Assembly (NCBI RefSeq): GCF_000002985.6
Contig: NC_003279.8
Span: forward strand, 8,618,001-8,682,000
Reading direction: 5' to 3'
Length of the DNA: 64,000 nucleotides
Source: Caenorhabditis elegans
Taxonomy: Eukaryota; Nematoda; Chromadorea; Rhabditida; Rhabditidae
Shown here: positions 33,590 through 46,114 of the stretch, piece after piece
How positions within the stretch are numbered: the first letter of the stretch is position 1
Layout of the letters: each line of letters begins with the position of its first letter
The notes under the pieces: generated by a model
Database searches by the model: none
What the model saw: only the letters and a program-made list of their open reading frames with translations
Told to the model about the DNA's origin: nothing
Position numbers and translations under genes: made by a program

Positions 33590-36500
33590 CAATTTGAATA
33601 TTTAACTTATTTGTTTCTCTATTTGTTCTTTTCTTATTCATTCTGTAACAGTAAAACATGCATACTGAAATCTTGTCGTCTTGTCTGTCTTATCATAATT
33701 ATAGTCTCTTCATGACCACCGATTGTCAAAATTTCAAACTTTTAAATTGATTTTTGTTCAATTAAATAACAAGCAAAACTTTATTTAAGTTAGTATCACT
33801 GATCTCTCTATTGAGACAGTTTTCCAAGGTTTTATAAAATCACACAATGACATCATCATTCATTTTCATCTCGTGTTTTTCCTTGTATTACCCAATATTT
33901 CTTGAAGAGTATGAAAAGAACATGGAAGCGATGATGCATGATATACTCTCGGGAAAATTGGATCTTAGTCTAATTACATACAACAAGAATATTTTGGACG
34001 TTTTCTAAAAACTGGTTCAATTTTTGCAACAAGAAAAATCGGATTTGTCGTCATACCTCTAGAATTTAGACTTTCGTTACAAATGTGGGAGACATCCGGT
34101 CTTTGCAAATTTTTTGATGGTTCATTGAATTTGATCAAGAATTAGAATCCACATTTTGAAATAACAAGACTCAAGGTAAGAATGAATATTTCATGTAAAG
34201 GTGGAATATGGTCAAGTTAGTTGTTTTTCAATGGCAATTACTGCTGCAGTTTTTTATCATGATTTTGAAATGAAACTTTAAAAAATGGTCTCTGCAAAAT
34301 TTTAATTTTAGATTCGCTTAAATTATTTTTATTTGAACTTTGTAGGACTTCGAACCTTCACCAATTTCGAAATGTCTCAAAAAGCCCGATTTTTCGAAAA
34401 TATGGCAAGCTCCAAAACTTTGACTCAAAATTTTGAAAAATCTTTTAAAAAACCCTCGAATTTTTATTATATTTTGTCATGTTAGGCAAATCTTTCAATT
34501 ACGGTAACCCGTATTTTGTTTAAATACTCCATTTTTAGCCTTACAAAGTCCTTTGAACCAAACCCATCCGCCCACTATTTTCGTACTTTCTATTTGAACG
34601 CAAAAACTAAAAGTCAAAAATAAATTATTAATTATTAATATCTTCTCGAAATTTCTCACTCTAAAACTATGATCAGAAAAACCAAAAAACATCTTTGAAA
34701 ATCCGGAAATTCCACGTTTCTTGAGAGATAGGTGCTTCGAATAAATAATTCTATCCAGTGACTTTAATTGCTTTTTTCCGTTTTTTTTGTTGGTACTCCC
34801 AGTTTGATCCTTCTTCCAAATCTGTAATCTCAAAAAGCTTGACGTGTCTCTACGGAAGATGCATATAATTATTATGTCATGAAGAAGACAACTACTGTAG
34901 CCATCTGATGAATAATGTATTCTGAATTTAAAAAATATATTTTTTGGCTTTCGTCGCATGCTAATTTTTTTGCTGAATTTTAGAATCAATTTCATAGCTA
35001 AAAACTTAATCCTTAGCAACAAATCGAGAATTATAATATTTTCTAGCAGTAGACACATAACTGCGGAAGAACAACAGTCCTAATGCCAGGCATGAATATT
35101 ATTTTAAATACTGCAATGATACAAATATAAACGCTTTACAAATACAAAACTTCGTCACATGAAAATACCACTTTTCCAAGTCCAGCTAATATTAATTTCA
35201 GTAGAACCTTCTAGGATAACTGCGAATTTAATCACATATTGACAACATTAATGTTTTTCAGGAAGCTCAATTAACCAGATTTGGAAAATGCCAATGTTCA
35301 TATTTTATCATTACTTACAGCTCTGGGGAAGATGCTTCAAAACATATTAATCCCAAGATTTTATGGTTTTTCAAGTTTAGAGTTATTCTCAACTATTTTC
35401 AAGGCTCTAACATTCTAGATATTTAGTTTTTGATATTTTAAATCCACATTTTTACTCATTGCCGACTGTAGTTTTAATGTCAAAAGGTATTAGGGCATAT
35501 TTTCTTGATTTTAAAGTGAACTGACTCGTTTGAAAATTGTTTCCTCGGCAATTTTCCAAGTTTTAAAACTGGCGTTCTGTGAAATGTCATGAACACATTC
35601 CCAGTAAGTTCGACACATTGTTTTTAAGAAGACTCTATTCAGAAAGATTTACCAATCTCCCTCGTAGACTTTTAAGAAATTATGATTTATTCATAGAAAT
35701 CTTTTTATGAAATGTCTTTCAATATATGAAATCGTTGAAGTCTATGAATTATCAATCGTGTTAAGTTCTAAATCAAAATCTACACTTTGTGGTGGAGCAC
35801 AGAAATATCGTAAAATTGCTGATCAACATGTTAACATAATGACAAAAATTGAAGCGGTCACCCCTCGACTTCTGATTTTTTGACAAGGAATATCTAGTTC
35901 GACTATCTTTTACTGATTTTCTTGAGAAAAGGGATGTCTCAATCCAACTCGCTCACGCATAAATACTTGAAGAAATTTTGATCAAGTTTCCTATGTCTCT
36001 CCCACAACGGTTACGTGATTTTCAGAATACAAAATTGGATTACTTTCAATTGAGAAAAAAAAAGAGAAGAAGTCGTCCCTTTGTGTGAAAATCTGACGGG
36101 AAATCAAACAACACCCGTTTTTGTCAAACAGAACTGCTCTAAACTTAAATTTAAAAATGTTTTTAAAGGAATCATTATTTGATTTAGTATCTAGTGCATA
36201 GTACGGTGATTTTTGTTGCCTACGTTTTGGTACAAACATAATGATGAACATTTTTTTGAATCTCAAAAGACACTTAACTCTGTATCCTTACAATAAAAAA
36301 TTCAAGATCTATCGAAGACTGAAGTCCACTACGTTTCGTTTACCAACAGGGCTGAGAAATTTTTTTTCAGAAATTGGACTAAAGTTTCTGTGGAAAACAA
36401 AAGTTTCAGAGAAAAATTTAATGCTCTGTACGAAACCGTAGTAGTTTTCTAGAGACTGAATCTTGCAGCCACTATTCCCTGCTACGTTTGCTTTGTCTTT

Positions 36501-39500
36501 ATTCCTTTGTAAAGTTTTCCCATCTTCTCCAGAATCATCTTCACCTTTTCGCATTTTTCTAGAATTTTTTAAAATTCTTGAAAGTCACGAAGTAAACAAA
36601 AAATGTTTCACTGCCTTCCCCGTATCCTTGTGATTTATGTCTCTATCCGTATTGGGTAAAGTTCACAAAAAAGTTTTTGAGTTATTATCCGTTTCCCAGA
36701 ACATTTTATTATTTTATAAACTTTTTGGAAGTATGATATCATTTCCAGACAACCCACACATTGATAGATGCGAATTTGTTGGAATGGAAAATTCAATAAA
36801 TCCCCTGAATTCCGGTTCAACTTTCTACTAGAGCCATAATTTGAAATATGGAACAATTTTTTGTCAAAATTCTCTGAAATCTTTGCATATATAGTTGGAA
36901 GATTTGGACCCCTTGATTCTATATTGTGTCTTTTGACACCTCACAACAACACACTATTGCTCTCCTTCTGATTGTCTCTTTTACATTTCTAAACATGGTT
37001 TTTTCTCATTTTCGTCATCTTCTTTAGCCTTCTTGTGTGTCAAAATGAGGGGTACAATTAGGCGGTTGTCGGTGGTGCCGAATGATGTCTTTTTGGTGAC
37101 ACGAAATGAGCATTTCAATGGGTTTTCTCCTTGTAGCTCCTGGTGAAGATGCTCGAAAGGAAGAAGAAGCTCAAGGAGAAGGAGCATCACACCACCTCGT
37201 ACAGAATGACGTATGGGCATTTTAATTGTAGAAAACGATGAAAAGGGGCACATGAGAGGGAAACAAGACATCAAATTGCACTGCTTTGTTTTTTTTTAGT
37301 GGAAAAATATATTTTTCGATAAGTATTATACGGTCAAATCTTGAAATTTATATTACATAATTCCATTTTCTTTTTGAATGTAGTCTTTAACTTTTCGGAA
37401 TTTTAATTATTTCATTCTTAGTATTCTTAGTAATCTTACTGATGTTTCAAATGGTAAATTTGAGAAAATTCGATAGAAAAACACAATAAAACCTAGAAAC
37501 AGACGGAATCGGTTTAAAATGCTTCCGACAACTTTCGCTGTATCTATACTGTTTAAGTCTTTAGTTTTTAATCTTGTGAACTACATGTTTTTGTGTTATT
37601 TTTTCTTTAATCCGACTCTACTCTGTGTCTCAATTTGCAATTGGAGCCCCATTGCCCTCATGATTCCTCTAATGCAAGTCCACAGAGTGTTAAGTATTTT
37701 CTTGGAATGTTTTTCTGTTTTCCCATTCTCACCGCCATTACCTCCCACTTTTTTTTTTGCTTGAGAACATTTGATTTTGATTTCGTAGTTAGCTAAATTT
37801 AATGATATTTATGAAAACAAGGTAATAATTTTTAATACTAAAATCTTTCATTTGAACTTTTTATCTACGTATTGAAACTTTGTGAATGTGAAGTCACTAC
37901 AAACGTAGCTTTTTTTGCAGAAAGAAAAATACATTTCCAAATACATTTTGAAATATAACTTGAATTTAGAGCCAACATTCAAAAAAGCTAAATAGTCAAC
38001 AACCGCTTGCTCGAGAATCATTTTCTTTATAGGCTTTAATTGTGCTCAATTTGTTCAAATCTTGTTATTTTTTTAGTACAGCTAATCGGGTTCATTTCCA
38101 ACGATTTTTGGAGCTTTTCTGTTTCACTAGAAGATCAACAATTGATGTTTTGTGTTGAGAAAATTGAAACACTTTAATACCCAAAAATTTTAACTTTTAT
38201 TTGTTTCTTAGTCAATATTCGGAATAGACATTTCAATCGGTCGACCGAACAGGCGGGTGTGAGCCTGATTGCCTTTTTTGGAATTTTTAAAACAATTGAT
38301 ATATTTGGTCATAAAATATTTTTTCAAAATAGTTTAATCAAAGTATGTATTTGAAACTTTTTATGCAAAACGTAATGTGGCATGTTTCTGTAGAAAAAAT
38401 GCCTTGCTTTCAAAGTGACAAATTCTTGTTTCTTCTAAAAGTTCATGAAAATGAATAAATTACAACGTAACCCTACACATGGGATCTTTAAATTCAAAGG
38501 CACGAGGCCTACTACGGATGTGCTACATTAAGTTGTGAGAAGTATTGGTAATTCGAAAATCGTTTTTAAAAAAATTCATAAAATTGAACGTAAATTCACT
38601 TTGAAATATCTGAAAATGAAACTCGTAATTTCTCAAAAAAAAAAAGCATTTTTGAATCTAGCTTCAATCCAAACAAATTCTAATATTTTTAAGTAAGTCA
38701 TCCTGGAACTTTTCTTTATTCATTTTTCATGACCCCACTGACTCAAGGTTCAAGTCAATTTCACTATACTCTGATTACTTTTTCTCCATTTATTCTTCCA
38801 CACATCTTCGTCTTTTTTCCATTCTTTTCCCTTCTTCATAACGTCATTGCACTCCTCTAGAAATGAAGGCGGGGCATAGGAGAGCACCGCAATTAGGCCC
38901 CGCCCACTTTTGGAGCATAAGCTCTTCTTGAATTCTAGTTTTCACTCTTCATTTACACTCACTTACATATTTTTTAATTCTAAAAATGTTTTTTTTTTAA
39001 TTTGTTTTAATGCAGTTGAATTGAGATTCTTTTTTTTCAAATTTGATCCGAAATTGAAAATATATCGTTAAAAACCCAAAAAAAAGTTTATGAAATGAAA
39101 ATATAATAAAAACTAATATTTTGAAATGAAAATAAAACATTTTAGATTATAAAGATCAGTCCTGTCACTTGCAGGAAACACCACCTAGTATATAATTTTG
39201 AAAAAAAAATTAAATCAGAAAATGCCCAATGTTTCATGAAAAATGACTGAGTCATCCATCACTTTTTGCACAGCGTTTCCTTTTTCAGTTTCATTCAATT
39301 TCCGGTACCTTTTCTCATTTGAAACGAAAATTTCACAAAAAAAATTGACAAATAAAATTGAAAAAAAAAAACGAACCCTCAGGAAATTGAGCATAAATAT
39401 TATGTGATCATTGTCGCATTCTTGACTCATTTCTTTGTTTTCATTGCATTAAATTTCTCTATTTTTTCATTATCTAACTTTTTCAGCCTTCTAGCTTTTT

Positions 39501-40911
39501 TCAGCCCAACAATTACTACCCCTGAAAAGTGAAAAAAACGCGTTTTATTTTTTTCAGGAGCTTTTATGGGGGAAGTCTCTGAAAATTGGCAATTTAATTG
39601 TTTTTCTTTACATCCAACAAGATTATCAAAATTGAGATCAAATTTCAAAATCTGGCAACTCTCGTTACCCATTTGACCCACCGAAAAGGCGGCAACTTTC
39701 TTTTTGGGAGGTGTGACGTCACGCTACTAAACATGAGGATGCCACGTGTTACTGTAGTTAAAACTATACTATCCACGAGGGCATCATATAGAAAAGACCC
39801 TCGCTTTACTTTATTCAAAAATTTAATTTAATTATTTTCAAAAAGAAAGGCATATCACAATACGTTTACATTATAATAAAAGTTTTTATATCACATCATT
39901 GTTTTCCAATATCACATGCCTTCTGGGACTATAATCCCAATTACTTTTACATTTTTTTTCGGTTAGAAAATGTGAATAGAGCAGAGCGTGAGAACAAGGA
40001 TATATTGTATATTGGCACTTGTTTTCAGTATATTTCTCCTTCTTCTTTTTCACCCACCTAACAGTTTTCTCGTTTCTCTCGCTAAGAGGGAAATTGAATC
40101 TGATGGCAAGAGAAGCATCTTCATTCCACTTGACGGTTTCCTTTTGAGCAGTGAATGTGGAAAAATTGAATTGGAACCACACTTTAGTGATCACAACAAT
40201 ATCAACGTTTTTTTTTGCGAGGGACATTCCCAGAGAAGTCACAATCTTTTCAGTGAAAATTTGAGTGTTCATACCTATTAATTTTCGGGGAAAACTTACA
40301 TTATACTTTTAAATGAAAACTATATACTCTTAAAATGACAAAGATCATTTGAAAAAGCCTTCCGGAAACCGCATATTAGTTCTGCTCAATTTGAAATAAG
40401 TAGTTCCTGAACTAGAGTTATATGATTGTTCACTGAAAAAACAGATGAATCTGAATATGTTGATCTTATTTTTAATTGCAATTATTTATTTATGAGCCCT
40501 CATTCAACTGCTTATGGGAACGTTTTGTTGTCATATAACCAACAAAAACAAAGAAAGGAAATTGAAAATATTCTGAAAATCATAATTTCCTCGGAACAAT
40601 CTGTTGTTTTTATTTTCCTTATAATAAGTGAATATTCTCAATGAACTCAATAACCATTAAAGTTTTATTTTCATTTTTCGCCGTTGTACTCTAAGCTTGC
40701 AAGTTATCAGGATCCTCTGTATGCTTCAAAATATCATTTTAAGAAGTCAAACTAACTTTATGACAAACTAAACTAATGGCTTTGCGTGACGTCACACATT
40801 GACAACATATGACTTATTGATAGTCATACCTGCAATCTCTATATTCGATTGTCTACCTTCAACTTCAATAAATATTACCAAATTAAGTTTTATTTCAGGA
40901 TATACACAAAA
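33590..40911. other. 7.3-kb gene-poor region between sig-7 and flp-22
   Basis: The region is mostly AT-rich with many homopolymer runs. I find no gene with splice logic. Points of note are an unusually long open stretch at 34495-35058 (minus), a GC-richer island at about 37025-37260, a small GGCGGGGC/GCCCCGCC inverted pair near 38870-38920, and TGACGTCA motifs near 39716 and 40787. The right part is presumably the flp-22 upstream control region, since neuropeptide genes often have long promoters. Confidence 0.5.
40787..40794. promoter_or_regulatory. TGACGTCA (CRE-like) site upstream of flp-22
   Basis: A perfect palindromic cAMP-response-element core lies about 120 bp upstream of the flp-22 ATG and upstream of the apparent 5'UTR splice acceptor (TTTCAG at about 40893-40898). 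It could bind a CREB-type bZIP factor. Other TGACGTCA copies in this window lie inside palindromic repeats, so chance or repeat origin cannot be excluded. Confidence 0.3.
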
Positions 40912-41768
40912 ATGAACCGTTCCATGATTGCCCTTTGTGTTGTTTTGATGGTATCATTGGTGTCGGCTCAGGTCTTCGATTTGGATGGACAACAGTTGGC
41001 TGGTCTCGAACAGAATGATGCACGTCTTATGGAGCAAGTATGTTTATTGGCTAGACTTCGATTCTGGGAATTTGAGCGTCAAGTTTCTTGTACTACGATA
41101 GATGACAGAACAAAACTATAAAGTTTGATCTACTATTAGTTTTGCTCAATATTTAAGTATCAACAACCATTATCATTATCTAACTTTTCTCGTCCTAATA
41201 ATTGTATATAGCGAACACAATGGTTTAGGTAAAGAAAGTTCAGGAGCAATATTAGGTGTCGAATTTCATTTTAAATTTCTCACATTTATAGCAAGTCAAA
41301 CGGTCCCCGTCAGCCAAATGGATGCGATTCGGTAAAAGATCACCATCAGCCAAGTGGATGAGGTAAGGCGAGGGAGCTGAAACCGTGGGAAATTCAAAAC
41401 GTTTTCTTTTGTGAAAATGACATCAACTTTTGAAGAATAATGTTTTTTTTTTCAAAAGTTGTTTGTGGGGGAGATGGGGGGAACACATAAAAGTTAGTTC
41501 TACAATTATAAGAATTTATGCTGGCTGAATGAGAATTTATAGGACATAAAAATATTCTCAAGTTTTTGGAACTTTTGTCATAAAAGTTAACTCCAATAGC
41601 TCAGCATGAACATTCAAAAACTCGAAAAATTTTAGCATAAATAAATTGAATTCTCATGTAATCCGGAACAATACAATTTTTAGATTCGGAAAACGATCTC
41701 CATCAGCAAAATGGATGAGATTTGGAAAGCGTAGTGGAGCTGAAGCAGTTTCTGAACAGGATTATTAA
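40912..41768 (+). CDS. flp-22: FLP-22, FMRFamide-like neuropeptide precursor
   Basis: Three exons (40912-41037, 41292-41362, 41684-41768) give a 93-residue precursor. Residues 1-20 are a signal peptide ([19 protein letters not shown]). A spacer peptide leads to a KR cleavage site, then three identical copies of [10 protein letters not shown], each ending in Gly for amidation and bounded by KR dibasic sites. A short acidic C-terminal peptide ends SEQDY. The predicted mature product is SPSAKWMRF-amide, released three times from one precursor. The exon 2/3 junction falls inside the second peptide copy. An acceptor just before the ATG suggests a 5'UTR intron or trans-splicing. Confidence 0.97.
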
Positions 41769-42836
41769 TTTATTGTTTATATTTTGTTTACTTCTATCAC
41801 CTTTTTTTCCCATCGACCTAGAAATCTGACCCATCTTCTTCTCGTTAATCACTCGACTTGGAAATTTTATTTTGTGGCTTAAAAATAATATTTTTGGACA
41901 AAAATACATTATTTTTGTTTCAGGATACAACTGTGTAATGGCTACTGAATAAATGTGATCTTTGTTAGTGTCAATTAGTGTCAATAGAAAGCGACTTTTG
42001 TGTTCACAAATGATGTGAGACTAACTAATTACACGATCGTGCACGATGCTACCCAGTTTTCCGAAGAAATCTGTCTTTAGAGACATGTTTTAATTTTTGT
42101 TCCGGTAAATGAAAGCGGGAATATTTTTCCAAAAACATTGTGACGTCAGCACGCTCTTAGCCATGTGAAATCAGATGAGATGACTGCGTCTCACTTCCCG
42201 CATTTTTTGAAGATCAAAGCGAAATAAGACATTCTGACTCCATGTGCATAAACACAAATTGGTTTTATTATTTTGCAAATAATTTTTTTTAATTCTCAAA
42301 AACTTTCGATCTATTTAAATACAGTTTTATGAAAAAGTTTTAAAACTACTGTGTACGCATTTTTACGTCAGTGTGTGCATTGCGTAAAAGACGTTAAATT
42401 ATACGCAATATCAATGAAAATTGTTTTTTTTTAATTTTAATAAATTTTAAGTTTTTTAAATCACCTCAGGCAAACGAAACCCAAGTGGATCCCACTCAAA
42501 ACCCAAGCGGATCCCACGGAAAACCTAAACCAGCCATGTCCACTTGGGTTTCGTTTGCCTGAGACATTTTTCCTTGTAAAATGGTTTATGCTGTTTTATT
42601 TTTTTGCATAGTACTGGCTGTTTCGTTTCAATACATTCTTGAGCTACTGCTGTATTGGACCGCATCATAATTTTCTCATTCAACTGTTATTCGAATAATC
42701 GAAACTTGTAAATAGAATGTTGGAATAATGACTTGAAGATAGTAGGAAAAATTTCCGCAGTGTTTGCAGACAATTCTTTTGCGTTTCAATTAAAACATAT
42801 TTATGATGAAATCCAAAGTATTGTTTACAGGCAAAA
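41769..42836. other. Gap between flp-22 and mrt-1
   Basis: 1.07 kb with the flp-22 3' region, a TGACGTCA site at 42141-42148, a 99-bp foldback at 42465-42563, and a TTTACAG acceptor just upstream of the mrt-1 ATG. No gene is seen. Confidence 0.5.
42465..42563. repeat. Small foldback with 25-bp terminal inverted repeats
   Basis: The left end CTCAGGCAAACGAAACCCAA is the reverse complement of the right end TTGGGTTTCGTTTGCCTGAG. The interior repeats ACCCAAGTGGATCCCAC and ACCCAAGCGGATCCCAC. It is 99 bp long and MITE-like. Confidence 0.8.
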
Positions 42837-45059
42837 ATGTCTACAATGCTTGAAAGACGAGTTTCAGTCGCTAGTAAATTTCAAGATGACCGATATTATA
42901 TGGTTTTTCATGCGTATTTTGACGTGCTAGCCCAAGTTCACTCAGTTGTCGAAACTAAGAACGGTTCGTGGACGCTGAGAGTTTGGAGAGCTCAGAAGTT
43001 TGGACCAGAAGCCAGGTAAACGAACAATGAGTGCTTATTATACATAAAACCGTATTTTATAGCAAGGAAAAACGGGAAATGAATCTATTTCATGTGACGG
43101 AGAATACTTTCAAATGTTACATTGTTCCTCCAGATCCACGCATTGGAAAAGCCGTTGAAGAAAGTGGAAAAGAATTTCTAATTGAAATTGATGTTTACGA
43201 TGATCATCGAATTGGAATAGAGAAACTCAACGTAATGTTTTTTCATTCAATCTCTATATTTTAACCAAAACTCTCTTGCAGTCTGGTGATTTTGTAGCCC
43301 TACAAAATGTGCATGCAGCGTCCGTGGGGCTGACCGAAATGCAAGTTCTTCACGGTGGTGGACAAGCATATAATCGCGGAATTTCGAAAGTTCCAGTCGA
43401 TTTCAGAAATGAAGCCTTTCAGATATTCAAGAAAAGGGTCGAATCTGTACTGGAAGCTGTTACTGACTGTGATAACTTCATAGAGTTCCAACAGAAAGAA
43501 AACGTAGTCCAATCTGAAACATCTACACAGACAAGTTCTTCGAATACATCAGGAGATGCAGATTTAAAACATTGCCAACAAATCAAAATTGGAGAAGATA
43601 TTTCTGTGGATTATTTTTTGTAAGTCCGGCTGCATCGAAAAGGTTAAAAATTATATCTATACTTTCAGGAAAAAGTCCGGTTCTCGGTACAATTTCTTGA
43701 CGCATGCTCATTCTGATCATTATCGTGGTCTTGACAAGAAATGGACGCGGTCTGTGTACTGTAGTCCAGAAACTGCAAAACTTTTGCCACATATCATGGG
43801 GTGATTGAATCATTAAAGTTTAAGGCTCAAAAATATTTTCCTTATTCAGGTACACCGCCGATTCTCCACCCCCAGCCGGTCTAATTAACCCTCTTGAGGA
43901 GAACGTCCCTCACAAATTTGATAGTTTTCAAGTGACACTAGTCAATGCGAATCACTGTCCTGGAGCAGTTATGTTTGTATTCGAAGGATCAAAAATTGAA
44001 GAAATCGCAGGCGGTGCTGTTCTGTGCACTGGTGATTTTCGAGCAGATAAAATGTTTTTGGAAAGTCTAAAACCAGGAAACCAATTGCATTGGATGACCG
44101 AAATAAAATTTGGAATTATTTATTTGGATAACACCTATTTTTCATTGGATATGCCGTTTCCTGAACGATGCGAGGCAGAAAAAATGTAAGAAATCTAATA
44201 ATTCGCTATTATTTAAATTTTAATCAGTTTAATTTTTTAGACTCCTGAAGGCTATTGAAGCACATCCGCATGAAAATATTGTTATTCCCTTGCATAGACT
44301 TGGGCGTGAAGAATTGATTCAAGCAATATCTCGAATATTGAATGAACCCATTATGGTTTATGATGAAAGAAAAGTTATTTCAGATTTATTAGACTTTTCA
44401 TCAAACTGTGGAGTTTTGAAACAGTATCGAGATATTAAAGTTATCAAAAAAGGAAGCTAGTACGGCTTTCCATTTTTAAACACATCAAATAATCCTTTAT
44501 TTTAGTTGTGAAATATCTCAAAATTCGGTGATAATCGACATATCGATGCTCTATTATACGTTTGGAAATGGTGTCAACGACGACGAGGGAATCATTAGAA
44601 TTCCATATTCCGACCACTCTTCAAGAAGTGAAATTCTTAAATTTCTCAGTCATTTTCACTTTAAAACGATTACGCCGTGTACTAAAAAGTATTCTATCAT
44701 TGAGCTGGCATCTTTGGAAAATGCAGGAAAACGATCAGAAGAGGACCACACAGTAGAAAAGTAAGTTAGTCTCATTATTGAAGCACGACTTTCGAAAAAG
44801 GGAAAGTTATTCATATTCCCAAAATTGTGAATTTTAATTAATAGGAACATCTTACTTTAGGACTCAATCTACTATCCAAGGAACACCCATTTCACAACTT
44901 CAAGAAGACCCTCTACCGCCTGGAGTTGTATTTCGAACGAATACATGCGATTTTATGGATATGGACTTGGACAATTGGCCGGAAGGACCTCCGAAAACAT
45001 TTGCGGAAGCTATCGCTCGGGCCAATAATTCAAGAAGGCCGAGAAATCCAGGACTATAA
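42837..45059 (+). CDS. mrt-1: MRT-1, POT1-like OB fold fused to an SNM1 nuclease
   Basis: MRT-1 is required for telomerase-dependent telomere maintenance and for repair of DNA cross-links in C. elegans. Exons (42837-43015, 43063-43231, 43282-43619, 43669-43800, 43850-44185, 44241-44459, 44506-44760, 44861-45059) join to 608 residues. Residues about 1-160 match the second OB-fold region of POT1 (YYMVFHAYFDVLAQVH, SGDFVALQNVHAA). After a Ser/Thr-rich linker comes a metallo-beta-lactamase/beta-CASP nuclease of the SNM1 type. Its metal-binding motif is HAHSDHYRG at about residues 241-249. NANHCPGAVMFVFEG, LCTGDFRA and YLDNTYF follow. The catalytic HxHxDH is intact. An acceptor precedes the ATG. 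The gene converges on syp-3, leaving only 174 bp between stop codons. Confidence 0.95.
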
Positions 45060-45233
45060 TTTATTAAAACTTCACAACGGTTGATGCAATAAAATTAAAT
45101 ATTACATGATAAGCATTCGACATGATGAAAGTTTAGGATAACAGAACGATTTGAAAAAAGATTATTCAATTTTTAATATCATTACAGTTCGATTAACAGT
45201 TGCCCACATTTTGGCTGTTCTGATTCTTTTAAT

Positions 45234-46114
45234 TCATGTAGAAAGTCGGGCTTTCAGAGCTTCTTCTTGTAGACGACATTTTTGGTACTCACTGCGCAGT
45301 TTGGCAACTTGATAATGGAAAATAATGCGAAGAGTGTTGCGCTCTTTGTAGGTCGCTCCACATGTTGGACGGAGAGAAGGAATCATTTCAGAAATAGTCG
45401 ATGATTGATCAGCGATGGCGACTTCTAGTTGTTTCTCTGCAAGTTTAGTTGATAATACCATCAAAATTTTTTTTCAACTTACTTTCAATGTTTAATTCAT
45501 CCAGATTGTTTTTGAGTGAATTGAATTGACCATTCATCGAATCATGTGACTGAAAATATAACATTCAGAAACCCACTCTTTTTAAAAATTATAAAGTTAT
45601 CGAGCAGACTTACCAAGTTGTTCATCGATTTAATTAATGAATTGAAGTGATCTCCGAACTGTGTACCCGCACTGTCCACATCCTCGTTTTCCAAATAAGA
45701 CATTAGTTCATCATAGGCTTTTTCTTGTCTCTCTTCCCAGTCTCTTTTCTGTTCAGACAGTTTATTGTCAGTTGCTGTCAAATCCTGAAGCTGTCTTTCT
45801 AGACTTTCTCGTTGAGCAGCACATTTAACCCTGTCTTCAGCAATTCGCTCGGTGAATGAAGTTTCGGCTGAAGAAAATTTTAAAGTTGAGCCTTTTTCAA
45901 TCTGTCAAACCTTCAAGCTGTTGAGTTTCGATTTGCCTCATTCCTTTTTCTATGGCCTCTGAAAATGTATTTTTAAATTCATATTTCATTGATGTTTGCC
46001 TCAAAACATACCTCTTTCCCCAGCGAGCGAGTTGGTGAACTCAGTGAGCTGCCCGCAGAAAATTTTGAATCGGTCACCATTTACTGCCTGACTGACAAGC
46101 TTTTCGAAATTCAT
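45234..46114 (-). CDS. syp-3: SYP-3, synaptonemal complex central-region protein
   Basis: Five exons (46114-46012, 45958-45911, 45867-45614, 45549-45483, 45436-45234) give exactly 224 residues from MNFEKLVSQAVNGDRFKIF. The protein is mostly coiled coil: Glu/Arg/Lys-rich heptads around KLSEQKRDWEERQEKAYDEL, and a C-terminal helix ending EEALKARLST. SYP-3 is one of the coiled-coil proteins that bridge paired homologues in meiosis. The family has little sequence conservation beyond coiled coils, so the call rests on length, start and locus context. Its upstream region holds a large palindrome. Confidence 0.9.

Noticed and set aside
39886-40281. Overlapping open stretches on both strands near 40 kb
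   Set aside because: There is no coding character or splice partner, and both strands are open over the same AT-rich sequence.
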